Positions 20,176 through 29,567 of a stretch of DNA of 64,000 nucleotides are shown one piece after another. Source of the stretch: Methylobacillus arboreus (GTDB lineage Bacteria; Pseudomonadota; Gammaproteobacteria; Burkholderiales; Methylophilaceae). Position 1 is the first letter of the stretch. Every line of letters starts with the position of its first letter. The stretch is from the NCBI RefSeq assembly GCF_020532725.1, contig NZ_JAJAVC010000006.1, positions 186,001 through 250,000 on the forward strand, in the 5' to 3' direction. The notes under the pieces are model-generated. The model did no database searches. It had not been told where the DNA came from and saw only the letters and a list, made by a program, of their open reading frames with translations. A program made the position numbers and the translations under genes.

Positions 20176-21525
20176 CTATTTCGTGCAAAACACCTCATCA
20201 ATCCAGTTAAAATCAAAACACAGCACACTGATCTGCCCATGCAACACAATCGCCACGGACAACGTCACACAGAGTTTGCCAGTGGCAATGGAAAGATAAG
20301 GCCGGGTCATCTGCAATGAGCCAGGATTCTGCAAAGCTCGGCGCAAATAGGGCCGCCGCGACCAGACGGCGCCTCTCCCATCAGTCAAGGGCTGATAGCG
20401 CCGATCACTGACTATTTTCGTGCTCTCCGCCAGGCAACTGGCTCCCACTTGCACACCTTGCTGATCCAGCATATAGCAACGATCTGCACCTTTTAAAAGC
20501 AACAACTGCTGAAAAGCATGCTCAGGGGCAGCGCCTGCCTGCAACTGAGCCACAGCATGCATAAAAGCGCCCCGGTAATATGCCAGGCATTTCTGGCTTG
20601 AGTCCAAGGCTGAGGACTCCTGGTACTTCGCGAACAATGAGAATATCTTGTCCTGGTGTTGCGCTTCATTGAGCGTGTATGCCGGCATACCGAAATAATG
20701 CCCCTGCACCAGATCAACATCCGTCTCCATCGCCACCATGGCCTCCTCCAGCGTTTCTATCCCCTCTATCAGCACCAGGCTGCCCGCCTCATGGATTAAA
20801 GACACAATACCCGGCAACAAACGACGCGCCATCGGCTTTTGCATGGCCTGCACAATCATGGAACGATCCAGCTTGACGATATCTGGGGACAGGCGCCAGA
20901 TGCGCTCAAAATTGGATTGTCCAGCACCGAAGTCGTCAATGGCCACCAAGCAGCCCAAATCCTTGTAAAAACCAACAGACTCGGACAACTGTAGTTCATC
21001 ATCAATGGCGCCCTCCATGATCTCGACGACTACTCGCTCCGGTGGCATTTCGTTTTCTTCAAGCAACTGCCTGAAAAAGGCGCCATACTGTTTGCCCTGT
21101 ACAATCACGCGCGGATCGACATTCAGGAACAGCCACTCCACGCCTTCGCGTCCCATGCTGCAGTAATTGCGCATATGCAGCGCCCGGGATAGACGGTCAA
21201 GATACACAATGCTGGCTTCATCCCGCGCCAGGGAAAATATCTGGTAAGGCGAAATCTGCCGCCGCCCCTCAATGGCACGCAACAACCCCTCATACCCAAC
21301 GACACGACAATGCGACAAGCTGTAAATCGGCTGGAATGCGCTATGCAGATTGATGCCTTCATACGTGGCGAATACCTTGCCACGCTCCCCAGGCTCATCC
21401 AGGAATCGAAACTTCCCAGCAGTGTTGTCTGTCATATCCCAAAGCCTGTCATAGTGTAGTGAGGCATCATGTGCGGCTGCATATATTGAAAAATCCATGC
21501 AGCGCAGCAATATCCATGCCTGCAT
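20176..21525 (-). CDS. EAL-domain protein (probable cyclic-di-GMP phosphodiesterase) with C-terminal sensory domain
   Basis: EAL proteins hydrolyse cyclic-di-GMP. The 449-residue frame shows a EAL domain at roughly residues 45-295 with YEGLLRA (EGL in place of EAL), FLNVDPR, VEIMEGAID, IDDFGAGQSNF, VKLDRSMI, LIEGIET and the VQGHYFGMP end. Most metal and catalytic acidic residues appear present, so activity is plausible. Residues 305-449 form a separate domain that resembles a Cache/PAS-like sensor (WSRRPYLRRAL, GKLCVTLSVAI). Three ATGs (21525, 21498, 21435) are possible; only the last leaves the domain intact with little extra sequence, and none has a strong ribosome-binding site. Confidence 0.85.
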   Translation of the reverse strand: MQAWILLRCMDFSIYAAAHDASLHYDRLWDMTDNTAGKFRFLDEPGERGKVFATYEGINLHSAFQPIYSLSHCRVVGYEGLLRAIEGRRQISPYQIFSLARDEASIVYLDRLSRALHMRNYCSMGREGVEWLFLNVDPRVIVQGKQYGAFFRQLLEENEMPPERVVVEIMEGAIDDELQLSESVGFYKDLGCLVAIDDFGAGQSNFERIWRLSPDIVKLDRSMIVQAMQKPMARRLLPGIVSLIHEAGSLVLIEGIETLEEAMVAMETDVDLVQGHYFGMPAYTLNEAQHQDKIFSLFAKYQESSALDSSQKCLAYYRGAFMHAVAQLQAGAAPEHAFQQLLLLKGADRCYMLDQQGVQVGASCLAESTKIVSDRRYQPLTDGRGAVWSRRPYLRRALQNPGSLQMTRPYLSIATGKLCVTLSVAIVLHGQISVLCFDFNWIDEVFCTK

Positions 21526-21647
21526 TCAATACTTCACTTGCAGGATTTTTTTCGCTAGGATAGCGGAATTGCTTGGCAGTCTTGCCACTATCAAGTCGAT
21601 ACAGACACAAACAACCCAGCGTAACCAACTCATCACTAGAGGTTCAA

Positions 21648-21974
21648 ATGAGCGAACATATTACCCATATCAGCGACGATACTTTCGATCAGGAAGTCCT
21701 GCAATCCCAGGTTCCGGTTCTGGTCGATTACTGGGCAGAATGGTGTGGCCCCTGCAAGATGATCGCTCCCATCCTGGACGAGATTTCAAAAGAGTACGCT
21801 GATCGCCTGAAGATCGCCAAACTCAACATTGATGAAAACCAGAATACACCACCCAAATACGGTATTCGCGGCATTCCTACCCTGATGCTGTTCAAGAATG
21901 GCAACGTTGAAGCCACCAAGGTTGGCGCCCTTTCAAAATCTCAACTGACCGCATTTATTGACAGCAATATTTAA
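21648..21974 (+). CDS. trxA: Thioredoxin 1
   Basis: Cytoplasmic disulfide reductase that supplies electrons to ribonucleotide reductase, peroxiredoxins and others. From ATG 21648, preceded by AGAGG, the protein has 108 residues with the redox motif WCGPC at residues 32-36, the cis-proline GIPTL and the VGALSK end typical of thioredoxin 1. An upstream in-frame extension to 21573 has no support. The trxA-rho order is common in proteobacteria. Confidence 0.97.
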   Translation: MSEHITHISDDTFDQEVLQSQVPVLVDYWAEWCGPCKMIAPILDEISKEYADRLKIAKLNIDENQNTPPKYGIRGIPTLMLFKNGNVEATKVGALSKSQLTAFIDSNI

Positions 21975-21986
21975 TAGCGCTACTCT

Positions 21987-22039
21987 AGCGTCAGGTTCCA
22001 TCCAAATTCAAAGCGTTACCGCCTAAGGAACCTGGCGCT
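21987..22039. other. Long hairpin in the trxA-rho spacer
   Basis: AGCGTCAGGTTCC (21987-21999) can pair with GGAACCTGGCGCT (22027-22039), 13 pairs including one G-T, around a 27-base loop. A T-run follows only 23 bases later (near 22062). It may be a trxA terminator or part of the rho leader; rho is often controlled by attenuation in its leader. Confidence 0.5.
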
Positions 22040-22100
22040 CATCCTTCAAACAATCCCCGTTTTTTTGCAGTACTTCTGATTTTCAACGAGTCCTCCCAAT

Positions 22101-23360
22101 ATGCATTTATCAGACCTGAAGCACCTCCCTGTCACTGAATTAGTCGAAATGGCCATTGCCAATGAGATTGAAGGCGCGAGCCGTATGCGCAAACAGGACT
22201 TAATCTTCGCCATATTGAAGAACAAGGCCAAAAAAGGTGACAGCATCTTTGGTGATGGGACACTGGAAGTACTGCAAGATGGTTTTGGCTTTTTGCGCTC
22301 GCCTGATACCTCTTATCTCGCGGGGCCTGACGATATCTACGTATCGCCTTCACAAATCCGCCGTTTCAACCTGCACACCGGCGACACCATCCAGGGCGAG
22401 ATTCGCACCCCCAAGGATGGCGAGCGTTACTTTGCATTGGTCAAGGTCGACAGCGTCAATGGCGAAGCGCCGGAGAACAGCAAACACAAGATTCTGTTTG
22501 AAAACCTGACCCCGCTGTTCCCTACCAAGCCGCTGGTGCTGGAGCGTGACATCCGTAGCGAAGAAAACATTACTGGCCGCGTGATCGACATGATCGCGCC
22601 AATCGGCAAAGGCCAGCGCGCATTGCTTGTCGCGCCGCCCAAGTCCGGCAAGACCGTGATGATGCAACATATCGCCCACGCCATCACCGCCAACCACCCG
22701 GACGTGGTATTGATTGTGCTGATGATCGATGAGCGTCCGGAAGAAGTCACCGAAATGACCCGCTCCGTGAAGGGCGAAGTTGTTGCCTCCACCTTCGACG
22801 AACCGGCTACCCGCCACGTACAGGTAGCCGAAATGGTGCTGGAAAAAGCCAAACGCCTGGTTGAACACAAGAAAGACGTCGTCATCCTGCTCGACTCCAT
22901 TACTCGCCTTGCACGCGCCTACAATACAGTTGTTCCTGCTTCCGGCAAGGTATTGACCGGCGGTGTCGATGCCAATGCGCTACAACGCCCGAAACGCTTC
23001 TTTGGCGCTGCCCGCAATATTGAGGAAGGCGGCTCACTCACCATAATCGGCACTGCGCTGGTCGACACCGGCTCGCGCATGGATGATGTGATCTATGAGG
23101 AATTCAAGGGCACCGGCAACTCCGAACTGCACCTTGATCGCCGCATGGCTGAAAAACGCATTTACCCTGCCATCAATGTCAATAAATCCGGCACCCGTCG
23201 TGAAGAATTACTGATTGAAAAAGATGTGCTGCAGAAAATCTGGGTATTGCGCAAACTGCTTTACCCAATGGATGACCTCGAAGCCATAGAATTCCTGCTG
23301 GACAAGCTCAAGGCCACCAAGAACAATGCGGACTTCTTCGACTCCATGCGCAGAGGCTAA
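22101..23360 (+). CDS. rho: Transcription termination factor Rho
   Basis: Hexameric RNA helicase that ends transcription. The 419 residues match E. coli Rho in length. The N-terminal helical domain ([16 protein letters not shown]), the cold-shock-like RNA-binding domain ([21 protein letters not shown]) and the ATPase domain with Walker A APPKSGKT near residue 180 and Walker B VVILLDS are all present, as are the Q- and R-loop regions ([10 protein letters not shown]). It lies downstream of trxA and upstream of rpmE2. Confidence 0.98.
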   Translation: MHLSDLKHLPVTELVEMAIANEIEGASRMRKQDLIFAILKNKAKKGDSIFGDGTLEVLQDGFGFLRSPDTSYLAGPDDIYVSPSQIRRFNLHTGDTIQGEIRTPKDGERYFALVKVDSVNGEAPENSKHKILFENLTPLFPTKPLVLERDIRSEENITGRVIDMIAPIGKGQRALLVAPPKSGKTVMMQHIAHAITANHPDVVLIVLMIDERPEEVTEMTRSVKGEVVASTFDEPATRHVQVAEMVLEKAKRLVEHKKDVVILLDSITRLARAYNTVVPASGKVLTGGVDANALQRPKRFFGAARNIEEGGSLTIIGTALVDTGSRMDDVIYEEFKGTGNSELHLDRRMAEKRIYPAINVNKSGTRREELLIEKDVLQKIWVLRKLLYPMDDLEAIEFLLDKLKATKNNADFFDSMRRG

Positions 23361-23383
23361 GCGCCTACCAGCACTGCATTTTC

Positions 23384-23412
23384 TTGCAATTTTTTGGCAG
23401 GCTTAATATAAT
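23384..23412 (+). promoter_or_regulatory. Promoter of rpmE2
   Basis: TTGCAA (23384-23389) and a perfect TATAAT (23407-23412) are separated by exactly 17 bases. Transcription would start near 23419. The leader then begins with a 7-bp hairpin at 23421-23438 (TTCCTGC / GCAGGAA) whose role is unknown. The rpmE2 ATG follows at 23486. Confidence 0.75.
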
Positions 23413-23485
23413 TCTCGTTTTTCCTGCCCCGGCAGGAAGCCTAATTGATCCGCCGCACAAACCGGCACCACAGAGGTAACAATAT

Positions 23486-23728
23486 ATGAAACCCGGCATT
23501 CACCCAGAATATCGCGAAGTTGTATTTCAGGACATCGGTGCTGACTTCAGCTTCGTAACACGCTCTACCATTACCGCCAAAGAAACCATCAAGTGGACTG
23601 ACGGTAAGGAATATCCACTGGTCAAGATTGAAGTTTCTTCACAATCCCATCCCTTCTATACTGGCAAGCAGAAGATTCTTGACACTGCTGGTCGTGTTGA
23701 AAAGTTCCGTCAAAAATACGGCATGTAA
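23486..23728 (+). CDS. rpmE2: 50S ribosomal protein L31, type B (zinc-free)
   Basis: Ribosomal large-subunit protein L31. The 80-residue sequence begins [16 protein letters not shown] and ends [18 protein letters not shown]. It contains no cysteine at all, so it is the C-minus form that does not bind zinc, which in other bacteria replaces the zinc-binding form when zinc is short. Position next to rho is also where ordinary rpmE is often found. It has its own promoter and terminator. Confidence 0.95.
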   Translation: MKPGIHPEYREVVFQDIGADFSFVTRSTITAKETIKWTDGKEYPLVKIEVSSQSHPFYTGKQKILDTAGRVEKFRQKYGM

Positions 23729-23753
23729 TCCAAGTAGGGTTATATGTGCGGCA

Positions 23754-23780
23754 AAAAGGCAGCCAGGGCTGCCTTTTTTG
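23754..23780 (+). terminator. Rho-independent terminator after rpmE2
   Basis: AAAAAGGCAGCC pairs with GGCTGCCTTTTTT, giving a strong G+C core followed by a T-run. It lies 25 bases after the rpmE2 stop. Confidence 0.85.
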
Positions 23781-23845
23781 TTTTCCATTATCCTGCCCGA
23801 TGATTAAAATGGGTAGGTATATACGAATAAGACAAAAGGACATCC

Positions 23846-25543
23846 ATGGCATTCGAGCTTGAGCATGACTGGCAGGCACACTTGGCAACACCACGCGCAC
23901 GCGTGGGCGAGCGTGCCAAGACTCACCTGCTGATACTGCTCTGTATTGCATGGATATTCCTTGGCCTTGTCGGTCATGAGCCGTGGAAACCCGACGAAGC
24001 GCAAACCATCAGCATCATCAAGAACATGAGTGAGGGTGAAAGTTTGCTGACGCCGATCGCAGCCGGCCAGCAAACCATAGAATACCCGCCACTGTATTAC
24101 TGGAGCGCTACTGGTAGCGCCAATCTGCTTTCTGCCATCCTACCTCTGCATGATGCGGCGCGAGTGGTCAACAGCCTGTGGATGACCATTACCCTGCTCA
24201 TGGTCGGTATGCTGGGGCGAGAGCTGTGGGGGGTGGGCATCGGACGCCAGATCACCTTTATTTTTATTGCATCGATTGGCTTGATCGCATCCTCTCATCT
24301 CCTGATGCCGCAAGTTGCCTCGCTGGCTGGACTATCCATGGCCCTCTATGCCCTGGCGCTCGCCAAGCGCCGCCCTTTGCGTGCATCAGCACTGTTGGGC
24401 ACGGGGATAGGGATCAGTTTCCTGGCCACAGGTCCGGCAAGCGCGCTCATCGTATTTGCCACCATGCTGTTCCTGCCTATCCTGTTCGGCCAATGGCGCA
24501 GCAAGAGCTTTGTCATCGTCTGTATTCTGAGCCTGCTGGCCGCCAGCCCATGGCTCGCTATCTGGCCATGGTTACTCATCAATAACGAGCCTGCACAATT
24601 TAGCGCCTGGTGGCAGAAGGTCATTCACGGCTCAGCCACCATCAATCACCTGTACACTTTGCGCACGGTACTCTGGTTCTCCTGGCCGGCCCTGCCCATT
24701 GCTGCCTGGGGTGCATGGCGTTACCGTGCCGTATTCCTCAACAAACCCAAGATGCAGCTGTTGTTGGTATTTTTTGCTGTCAGCTTCATTATTATCGGCT
24801 TTGCATTCGAACGCCGCGAAATCCACGCCTTGCCGCTATTGCTGCCATTGGCCGCACTGGCAGGCGGCAGCATAGAAACATTGAAACGTGGGGCAGCCGG
24901 CGCGCTCGACTGGTTTGGCCTGCTATTGTTCGGCATACTGGGTTCACTCATCTGGCTTGGATGGTTTGCCATGCTGACCGGCAAGCCTGGCAAGATTGCA
25001 GAACGCATGCAGTTCCTCGCCGCCACTCAGGAAGCACATCTCAACCTCCTGACATTGGCTGCTGCGCTCACTGTCACCATCATCTGGCTGTTTGTCGTCG
25101 CCAATAGCAAACGCTCTAACCGCGGTGCACTCACCAACTGGGCTGTCGGCATCACAATGGCATGGGGGCTGCTGATGACGCTCTGGCTGCCCTGGATAGA
25201 CAATGCGCGCAGCTACAAGCATGTCATGCTGCAGCTCAATGAAGCAATGCCAGCACACTACTCCTGCATCAATAGTTTTGGCGTTGGCGCAGCGCAAACG
25301 GCATTGCTCGACTACTACACCGGCCTTGCCATCAAGCCGCAGGGCGCGGTGCATAACAGCAACCCGAGCTGTGACCTTTACCTGGTTCAGGAGGATAGCA
25401 ATCGCCCCAGCAAAACCCCTGGAAGCAACTGGCAATTATTATGGACAGGCAACCGCGCACTGGATAGGCGCGAAAGCTTCCACCTGTTTCTGCGCAATGC
25501 CGGCGAAGCCTCCGGTGAGGATGAGGCCTCAAAGAGGCTGTAA
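23846..25543 (+). CDS. ArnT-like membrane glycosyltransferase (GT83 type)
   Basis: Polytopic inner membrane protein of 565 residues with about eleven hydrophobic segments. ArnT-family enzymes move a lipid-linked sugar onto lipid A or other envelope acceptors on the periplasmic side. The first periplasmic loop, GHEPWKPDEAQTISI near residues 43-57, contains the paired acidic residues (DE) typical of GT-C catalytic loops, followed by EYPPLYYW. The acceptor and sugar donor cannot be told from sequence, and no arn or pmr genes lie nearby. It converges on the modE-like gene and their ends overlap by 15 bases. ATG 23846 has AAAAGGA upstream. Confidence 0.78.
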   Translation: MAFELEHDWQAHLATPRARVGERAKTHLLILLCIAWIFLGLVGHEPWKPDEAQTISIIKNMSEGESLLTPIAAGQQTIEYPPLYYWSATGSANLLSAILPLHDAARVVNSLWMTITLLMVGMLGRELWGVGIGRQITFIFIASIGLIASSHLLMPQVASLAGLSMALYALALAKRRPLRASALLGTGIGISFLATGPASALIVFATMLFLPILFGQWRSKSFVIVCILSLLAASPWLAIWPWLLINNEPAQFSAWWQKVIHGSATINHLYTLRTVLWFSWPALPIAAWGAWRYRAVFLNKPKMQLLLVFFAVSFIIIGFAFERREIHALPLLLPLAALAGGSIETLKRGAAGALDWFGLLLFGILGSLIWLGWFAMLTGKPGKIAERMQFLAATQEAHLNLLTLAAALTVTIIWLFVVANSKRSNRGALTNWAVGITMAWGLLMTLWLPWIDNARSYKHVMLQLNEAMPAHYSCINSFGVGAAQTALLDYYTGLAIKPQGAVHNSNPSCDLYLVQEDSNRPSKTPGSNWQLLWTGNRALDRRESFHLFLRNAGEASGEDEASKRL

Positions 25544-25876
25544 AAGCAAGGCCAATGCTGCTGCATCCTGGGCAATGCTTTCGTTGGCCTTGACCTCCAT
25601 AGCGCGATAGCGCGTCAGCACATCTTGACCAAAAGGCGTAACCTTGGCTCCACCGCCATGACTGCCGCCAGTCGCTGTCGTGACCAGAGGCTCGCGAAAA
25701 CTTTTGTTCATCGCATCCACCAAATCCCAGGCTCGCTTATAGGACATGCCCATGGCGCGTGCGCCGGCTGAAATCGAGCCGCTACGGCCTATGGCCTCCA
25801 GCAGGTCTGCCTTGCCTGGCCCAATCGCGACCATATGCTGATATGGCAAGCGAATCTTGATACTGATTGCACTCAT
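25529..25876 (-). CDS. ModE-like molybdenum-responsive regulator (HTH domain only)
   Basis: Winged-helix protein of 115 residues resembling the N-terminal DNA-binding domain of ModE: GPGKADLLEAIGRSGSISAGARAMGMSYKRAWDLVDAMN is the LysR-like helix-turn-helix, followed by a glycine-rich GGSHGGGAKVTPFG wing. The C-terminal molbindin domain that binds molybdate in full ModE is absent. Short forms like this are common, but how they sense molybdate is not clear. It is divergent from moaA, so control of molybdenum cofactor genes is a reasonable inference. Confidence 0.85.
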   Translation of the reverse strand: MSAISIKIRLPYQHMVAIGPGKADLLEAIGRSGSISAGARAMGMSYKRAWDLVDAMNKSFREPLVTTATGGSHGGGAKVTPFGQDVLTRYRAMEVKANESIAQDAAALALLLQPL

Positions 25877-25926
25877 GCGGAATTTTCACCTCTTACTGCT
25901 GTCATATCAAAGCCTTCAAGCATATA

Positions 25927-25955
25927 TTGTTTGTATTGACTTAAGGACTTACAAT
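25927..25955 (+). promoter_or_regulatory. Possible promoter of the moaA operon
   Basis: TTGTTT (25927-25932) and TACAAT (25950-25955) are 17 bases apart, 45 bases before moaA. The surrounding CATATATTGTTTGTATTGAC is AT-rich and could hold a ModE-type site, but no clear palindrome is seen. Confidence 0.4.
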
Positions 25956-25999
25956 CCACGCATCTTATCGCATCCTTCCCAGGCCTGAATAGCTAACCA

Positions 26000-27007
26000 A
26001 TGCCTACCATCGCCCACACTCCTCAATTGATCGACCAATTTGGTCGGCGTGTGGATTATATTCGCCTGTCGATTACCGACCGCTGCGACTTCCGCTGTGT
26101 TTATTGCATGGGCGAGGACATGACCTTCCTGCCGCGCAACGAAGTATTGTCACTTGAAGAATGCGCGCGCTTGGTCAAGGCATTTGTCAGCCTGGGAGTA
26201 AGCAAAGTCCGCATCACTGGCGGAGAGCCTCTGGTGCGGAAGAATGCACTATCGCTGTTTGAGGAGGTCGGCCACCTGCCAGGGCTAAGAGAGCTGACCA
26301 TGACCACCAACGGCTCCCAGCTTGAACACTATGCCCATGACCTGAAAAAAGCCGGCCTCAACCGCATCAACATCAGCGTGGACAGCCTGAATCCCGAACG
26401 CTTCCGCAAAATTACCCGTGTAGGCGACCTTAACAAAGTATTACGCGGTATCGAAGCTGCCAAACAGGCGGGCTTTGCCAACATCAAGCTCAACACTGTA
26501 CTCATGCGCGGTTTCAATGACGACGAAGCGATACCGCTCCTCGAATTTGCGATCCGGCAGCAACTTGATGTTGCCTTTATCGAGGAAATGCCATTGGGAG
26601 AAGTGGATCACAGCCGGGAATCCACTTATATCAGCAACAAGGCCACCCTCAAGCTCTTGCAAGCGCATTTCCCGCTGATCAGCAGTGCAGAGACCACTGG
26701 CGGACCCGCGCGCTACTGGCGCGTAGCACATACCCATACCCGGGTGGGCTTGATCTCGCCACACAGCCACAATTTCTGCGAAGCCTGCAACCGTGTGCGC
26801 ATCACCTGCAAAGGTGAGCTCTACCTCTGCCTGGGACAGGAAAACAAAGTGGATCTCATGCCCTTGCTACGTGAATACCCACATGACGATACTCCGCTCA
26901 AAGAGGCCATTCTTGCTTCCATGCAAATCAAGCCCAGAGGGCATGATTTCGACCTGCGGCGCAACGCGCCTGCGGTGATTCGCTTCATGTCTCAAACCGG
27001 CGGTTAG
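26000..27007 (+). CDS. moaA: GTP 3',8-cyclase MoaA
   Basis: Radical SAM enzyme that starts molybdenum cofactor synthesis by cyclising GTP. The 335 residues include the N-terminal cluster motif CDFRCVYC near residue 30, the GGEPL SAM motif, and the C-terminal second cluster in CEACNRVRITCKGELYLCLG. The usual partner moaC is not in this window. First gene of moaA-mobA-mobB-moeA. Confidence 0.97.
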   Translation: MPTIAHTPQLIDQFGRRVDYIRLSITDRCDFRCVYCMGEDMTFLPRNEVLSLEECARLVKAFVSLGVSKVRITGGEPLVRKNALSLFEEVGHLPGLRELTMTTNGSQLEHYAHDLKKAGLNRINISVDSLNPERFRKITRVGDLNKVLRGIEAAKQAGFANIKLNTVLMRGFNDDEAIPLLEFAIRQQLDVAFIEEMPLGEVDHSRESTYISNKATLKLLQAHFPLISSAETTGGPARYWRVAHTHTRVGLISPHSHNFCEACNRVRITCKGELYLCLGQENKVDLMPLLREYPHDDTPLKEAILASMQIKPRGHDFDLRRNAPAVIRFMSQTGG

Positions 27008-27137
27008 CCAAGATATAACCACTTTCAGTCATTGCCGCGCTATAGCTATACTGAAAAATAAAGTAAAATTTTACATTCCAAATCAATCATGTTTGCTGGG
27101 GTCACACCACAGCAAACCTATATTCGGTAAGAATATT

Positions 27138-27722
27138 ATGAGTATTACAGGTATCGTGCTCGCCGGCGGCAAAGGCAAGCGCATGGGTGGTACAGACAAA
27201 GGGCTGGTTGAATTCAATGGCCAGCCTATGGTTGCGCATGTATTGCAGCGCCTTGCTCCCCAGGTGGACGAAGTGCTGATCAATGCCAATCGCGAAATAG
27301 AACGCTATGCCCAATTTGGCTATCGCGTCATCGAAGATGAAATCAGCGGCTTTGCCGGCCCTCTCGCCGGCTTGCACATCGGCATGCAGCAAGCGCAGCA
27401 CCCCTATATCCTCACAGTCCCCTGCGACTCGCCCTTGTTACCCACCAGCCTTGCCAAACGCCTGATGAACGCCCTGATCGAGCGTGATGCCGATATCGCC
27501 GTCGCCAAAACCGGCAAACAGGCTCACCCGGTATTTTGCCTGTGCCGTCGCTCACTGCTGCCCAGCCTTGAACAGTTTCTTGATCAGGGTGAACGCAAGA
27601 TGGCAGACTGGATTGCAAAACTGGACAGCGCTGAAGTCTCGTTCACCGACCAGGCCCACGCCTTCACCAACATCAATACTCCCGAAGAGCTGCTGAGGCT
27701 TAAGCTGGAACAAGCAGCGTGA
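27138..27722 (+). CDS. mobA: Molybdenum cofactor guanylyltransferase MobA
   Basis: Attaches GMP to molybdopterin to make the guanine dinucleotide cofactor used by many periplasmic oxidoreductases. From ATG 27138 the protein has 194 residues. It begins SITGIVLAGGKGKRMGGTDKG, the nucleotide-binding signature, and contains VPCDSPLLP for the metal-binding aspartate. An in-frame upstream extension to 27093 lacks conserved sequence. It overlaps mobB by 4 bases (GTGA). Its presence implies a guanine dinucleotide molybdoenzyme elsewhere in the genome. Confidence 0.96.
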   Translation: MSITGIVLAGGKGKRMGGTDKGLVEFNGQPMVAHVLQRLAPQVDEVLINANREIERYAQFGYRVIEDEISGFAGPLAGLHIGMQQAQHPYILTVPCDSPLLPTSLAKRLMNALIERDADIAVAKTGKQAHPVFCLCRRSLLPSLEQFLDQGERKMADWIAKLDSAEVSFTDQAHAFTNINTPEELLRLKLEQAA

Positions 27723-28264
27723 CCACACTTTTATTTCCGCGCCCCATACTCGGGTTTTGCGCGTATGGCAGTGGATCAGGCAAAACCACGCTGCTGACAA
27801 AACTAATCCCGGTTCTGACAGCACGCGGTCTGCGCCTATCCGTTATCAAACATGCCCACCACAAATTTGATGTCGACAAGCCAGGCAAGGATAGTTATCG
27901 TTTGCGCGAGGCAGGCGCGGTGCAAACCCTGGTGGCTTCTGATATCCGCTGGGCATTGATGACAGAGCGCGAACGCATGCCATACGGGCAAGAGCCGGTA
28001 GCACTGGCCGAGCTTTTGCCCCAGCTTGATTCCAATGCCATCGACCTGGTGCTGATAGAGGGCTTCAAGCAAGCTGATATCGGCAAAATAGAAATTCACC
28101 GCCCCAGCCTGGGCTACCCGCTGTTGTCACCGGCAGATGACAGCATTATCGCCGTTGCCACCGATGCAGCCCTCAACCAACACACAGTGCCGGTACTGGA
28201 CCTGAACAATCCAGAGTCGATTGCCGACTTCATCATGCACTGGATGAAAGACCTCGCACCATGA
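27719..28264 (+). CDS. mobB: Molybdopterin-guanine dinucleotide biosynthesis adaptor MobB
   Basis: P-loop GTPase thought to assist MobA. The 181 residues carry the Walker A motif GSGSGKTTL near residue 17, followed by the switch-like VIKHAHHKFDVDKPGKDSYR and VLIEGFK motifs that typify MobB. The start is a GTG overlapping the mobA stop, and its stop overlaps the moeA start (ATGA). Confidence 0.95.
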   Translation: MTTLLFPRPILGFCAYGSGSGKTTLLTKLIPVLTARGLRLSVIKHAHHKFDVDKPGKDSYRLREAGAVQTLVASDIRWALMTERERMPYGQEPVALAELLPQLDSNAIDLVLIEGFKQADIGKIEIHRPSLGYPLLSPADDSIIAVATDAALNQHTVPVLDLNNPESIADFIMHWMKDLAP

Positions 28265-29523
28265 CCAAGACATCGCTGCAGCAACTTGCCAGTTGCCAGG
28301 ATGACTATGACCCCAACTCCATGCCGGTCAACCAAGCCAGGAAATTTATCCGCAACTTCCTGAATCCTGTCACGGCAATCGAAACCCTGCCGCTCAAGGC
28401 TGCTCTCGGGCGCGTGCTTGCCGTCAGCGTCATCTCGCCCCTGGATGTTCCCAGCCATAACAATTCCGCGATGGACGGTTTTGCTTTCCACAGCCAGGAC
28501 ATTGGCACAGAACCACTCGAGATCATAGGTACCGCTTTTGCGGGCAAACCATTCACCGGTGCACTGAAAACCGGCGAATGCATCCGCATCATGACCGGTG
28601 CCGTGATCCCAGAAGGCGCAGATACCGTCATCATGCAAGAGCGCACGCAGGTAACGGGCGATCTTATGGCCATGACTGAGCCGCCCAGGCCCCAGACCAA
28701 CGTGCGCTACGCAGGTGAAGACCTCAAGGCCGGGCATGCCGTCCTGGAAGCCGGCCGCAAGCTACGCCCTGCCGACCTTGGACTGATCGCCTCGCTAGGC
28801 ATCGGCGAAGCGACGGTTTACCGAAAACTCAAGGTAGCATTCTTTTCTACCGGCGATGAACTGGTCAGCATAGGCCAGCCGCTGGCTACCGGACAGCTTT
28901 ACGACAGCAACCGATATACCTTGCATGGCATGCTGGAACACCTGGGCGTGGAAATCTTGGACATGGGGGTTGTGCATGACGATCCGGCCGCACTGGAGCA
29001 TGCCTTAATCCAGGCATCAAGCCAGGCTGACGTGGTGCTGACCAGCGGCGGCGTTTCCGTCGGTGAAGCCGACTTCATGAAGCAACTACTGGAAAAGCTG
29101 GGCCAGGTCGTATTCTGGAAAATTGCCATGAAGCCCGGCCGACCACTCGCTTATGGCAAAGTCGGCCAGGCGCATTATTTCGGATTGCCCGGTAATCCGG
29201 TAGCCGTCATGGTGACGTTCTACCAGTTTGTGCGTGATGCATTGCTGCACCTGATGGGACAAAACCCAGTGCCTGCCTTGCCTGTGCTCAAGGCAGTCTG
29301 CACTGAACCTATCCGCAAACTGGCAGGCCGTACGGAATTCCAGCGCGGTATTTTATTCGTTGACGCAGATCAACAATGGAAAGTACGTCCAACCGGCAAT
29401 CAGGGCTCAGGCATACTCCGCTCGATGTCGGAGGCCAATTGCTTTATCGTGCTGGATGACGAGACAGGTAACTTGCCTGCGGGAACAGAAGTTGACGTTC
29501 AAGTCATGGAAGGCATTCTGTAA
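28261..29523 (+). CDS. moeA: Molybdopterin molybdenumtransferase MoeA
   Basis: Inserts molybdate into adenylylated molybdopterin. The 420 residues show PSHNNSAMDGFAF near residue 65, the MTGAVIPEGADTVIMQE region, and the catalytic domain with FFSTGDELV, TSGGVSVGEADF and FGLPGNPVAVMVTFYQF. Last gene of the moa-mob-moe unit. Confidence 0.97.
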   Translation: MTKTSLQQLASCQDDYDPNSMPVNQARKFIRNFLNPVTAIETLPLKAALGRVLAVSVISPLDVPSHNNSAMDGFAFHSQDIGTEPLEIIGTAFAGKPFTGALKTGECIRIMTGAVIPEGADTVIMQERTQVTGDLMAMTEPPRPQTNVRYAGEDLKAGHAVLEAGRKLRPADLGLIASLGIGEATVYRKLKVAFFSTGDELVSIGQPLATGQLYDSNRYTLHGMLEHLGVEILDMGVVHDDPAALEHALIQASSQADVVLTSGGVSVGEADFMKQLLEKLGQVVFWKIAMKPGRPLAYGKVGQAHYFGLPGNPVAVMVTFYQFVRDALLHLMGQNPVPALPVLKAVCTEPIRKLAGRTEFQRGILFVDADQQWKVRPTGNQGSGILRSMSEANCFIVLDDETGNLPAGTEVDVQVMEGIL

Positions 29524-29567
29524 GCGGCCACTTTTCAAAAGCAGCCGCTTACGCATCATCATTGCAT

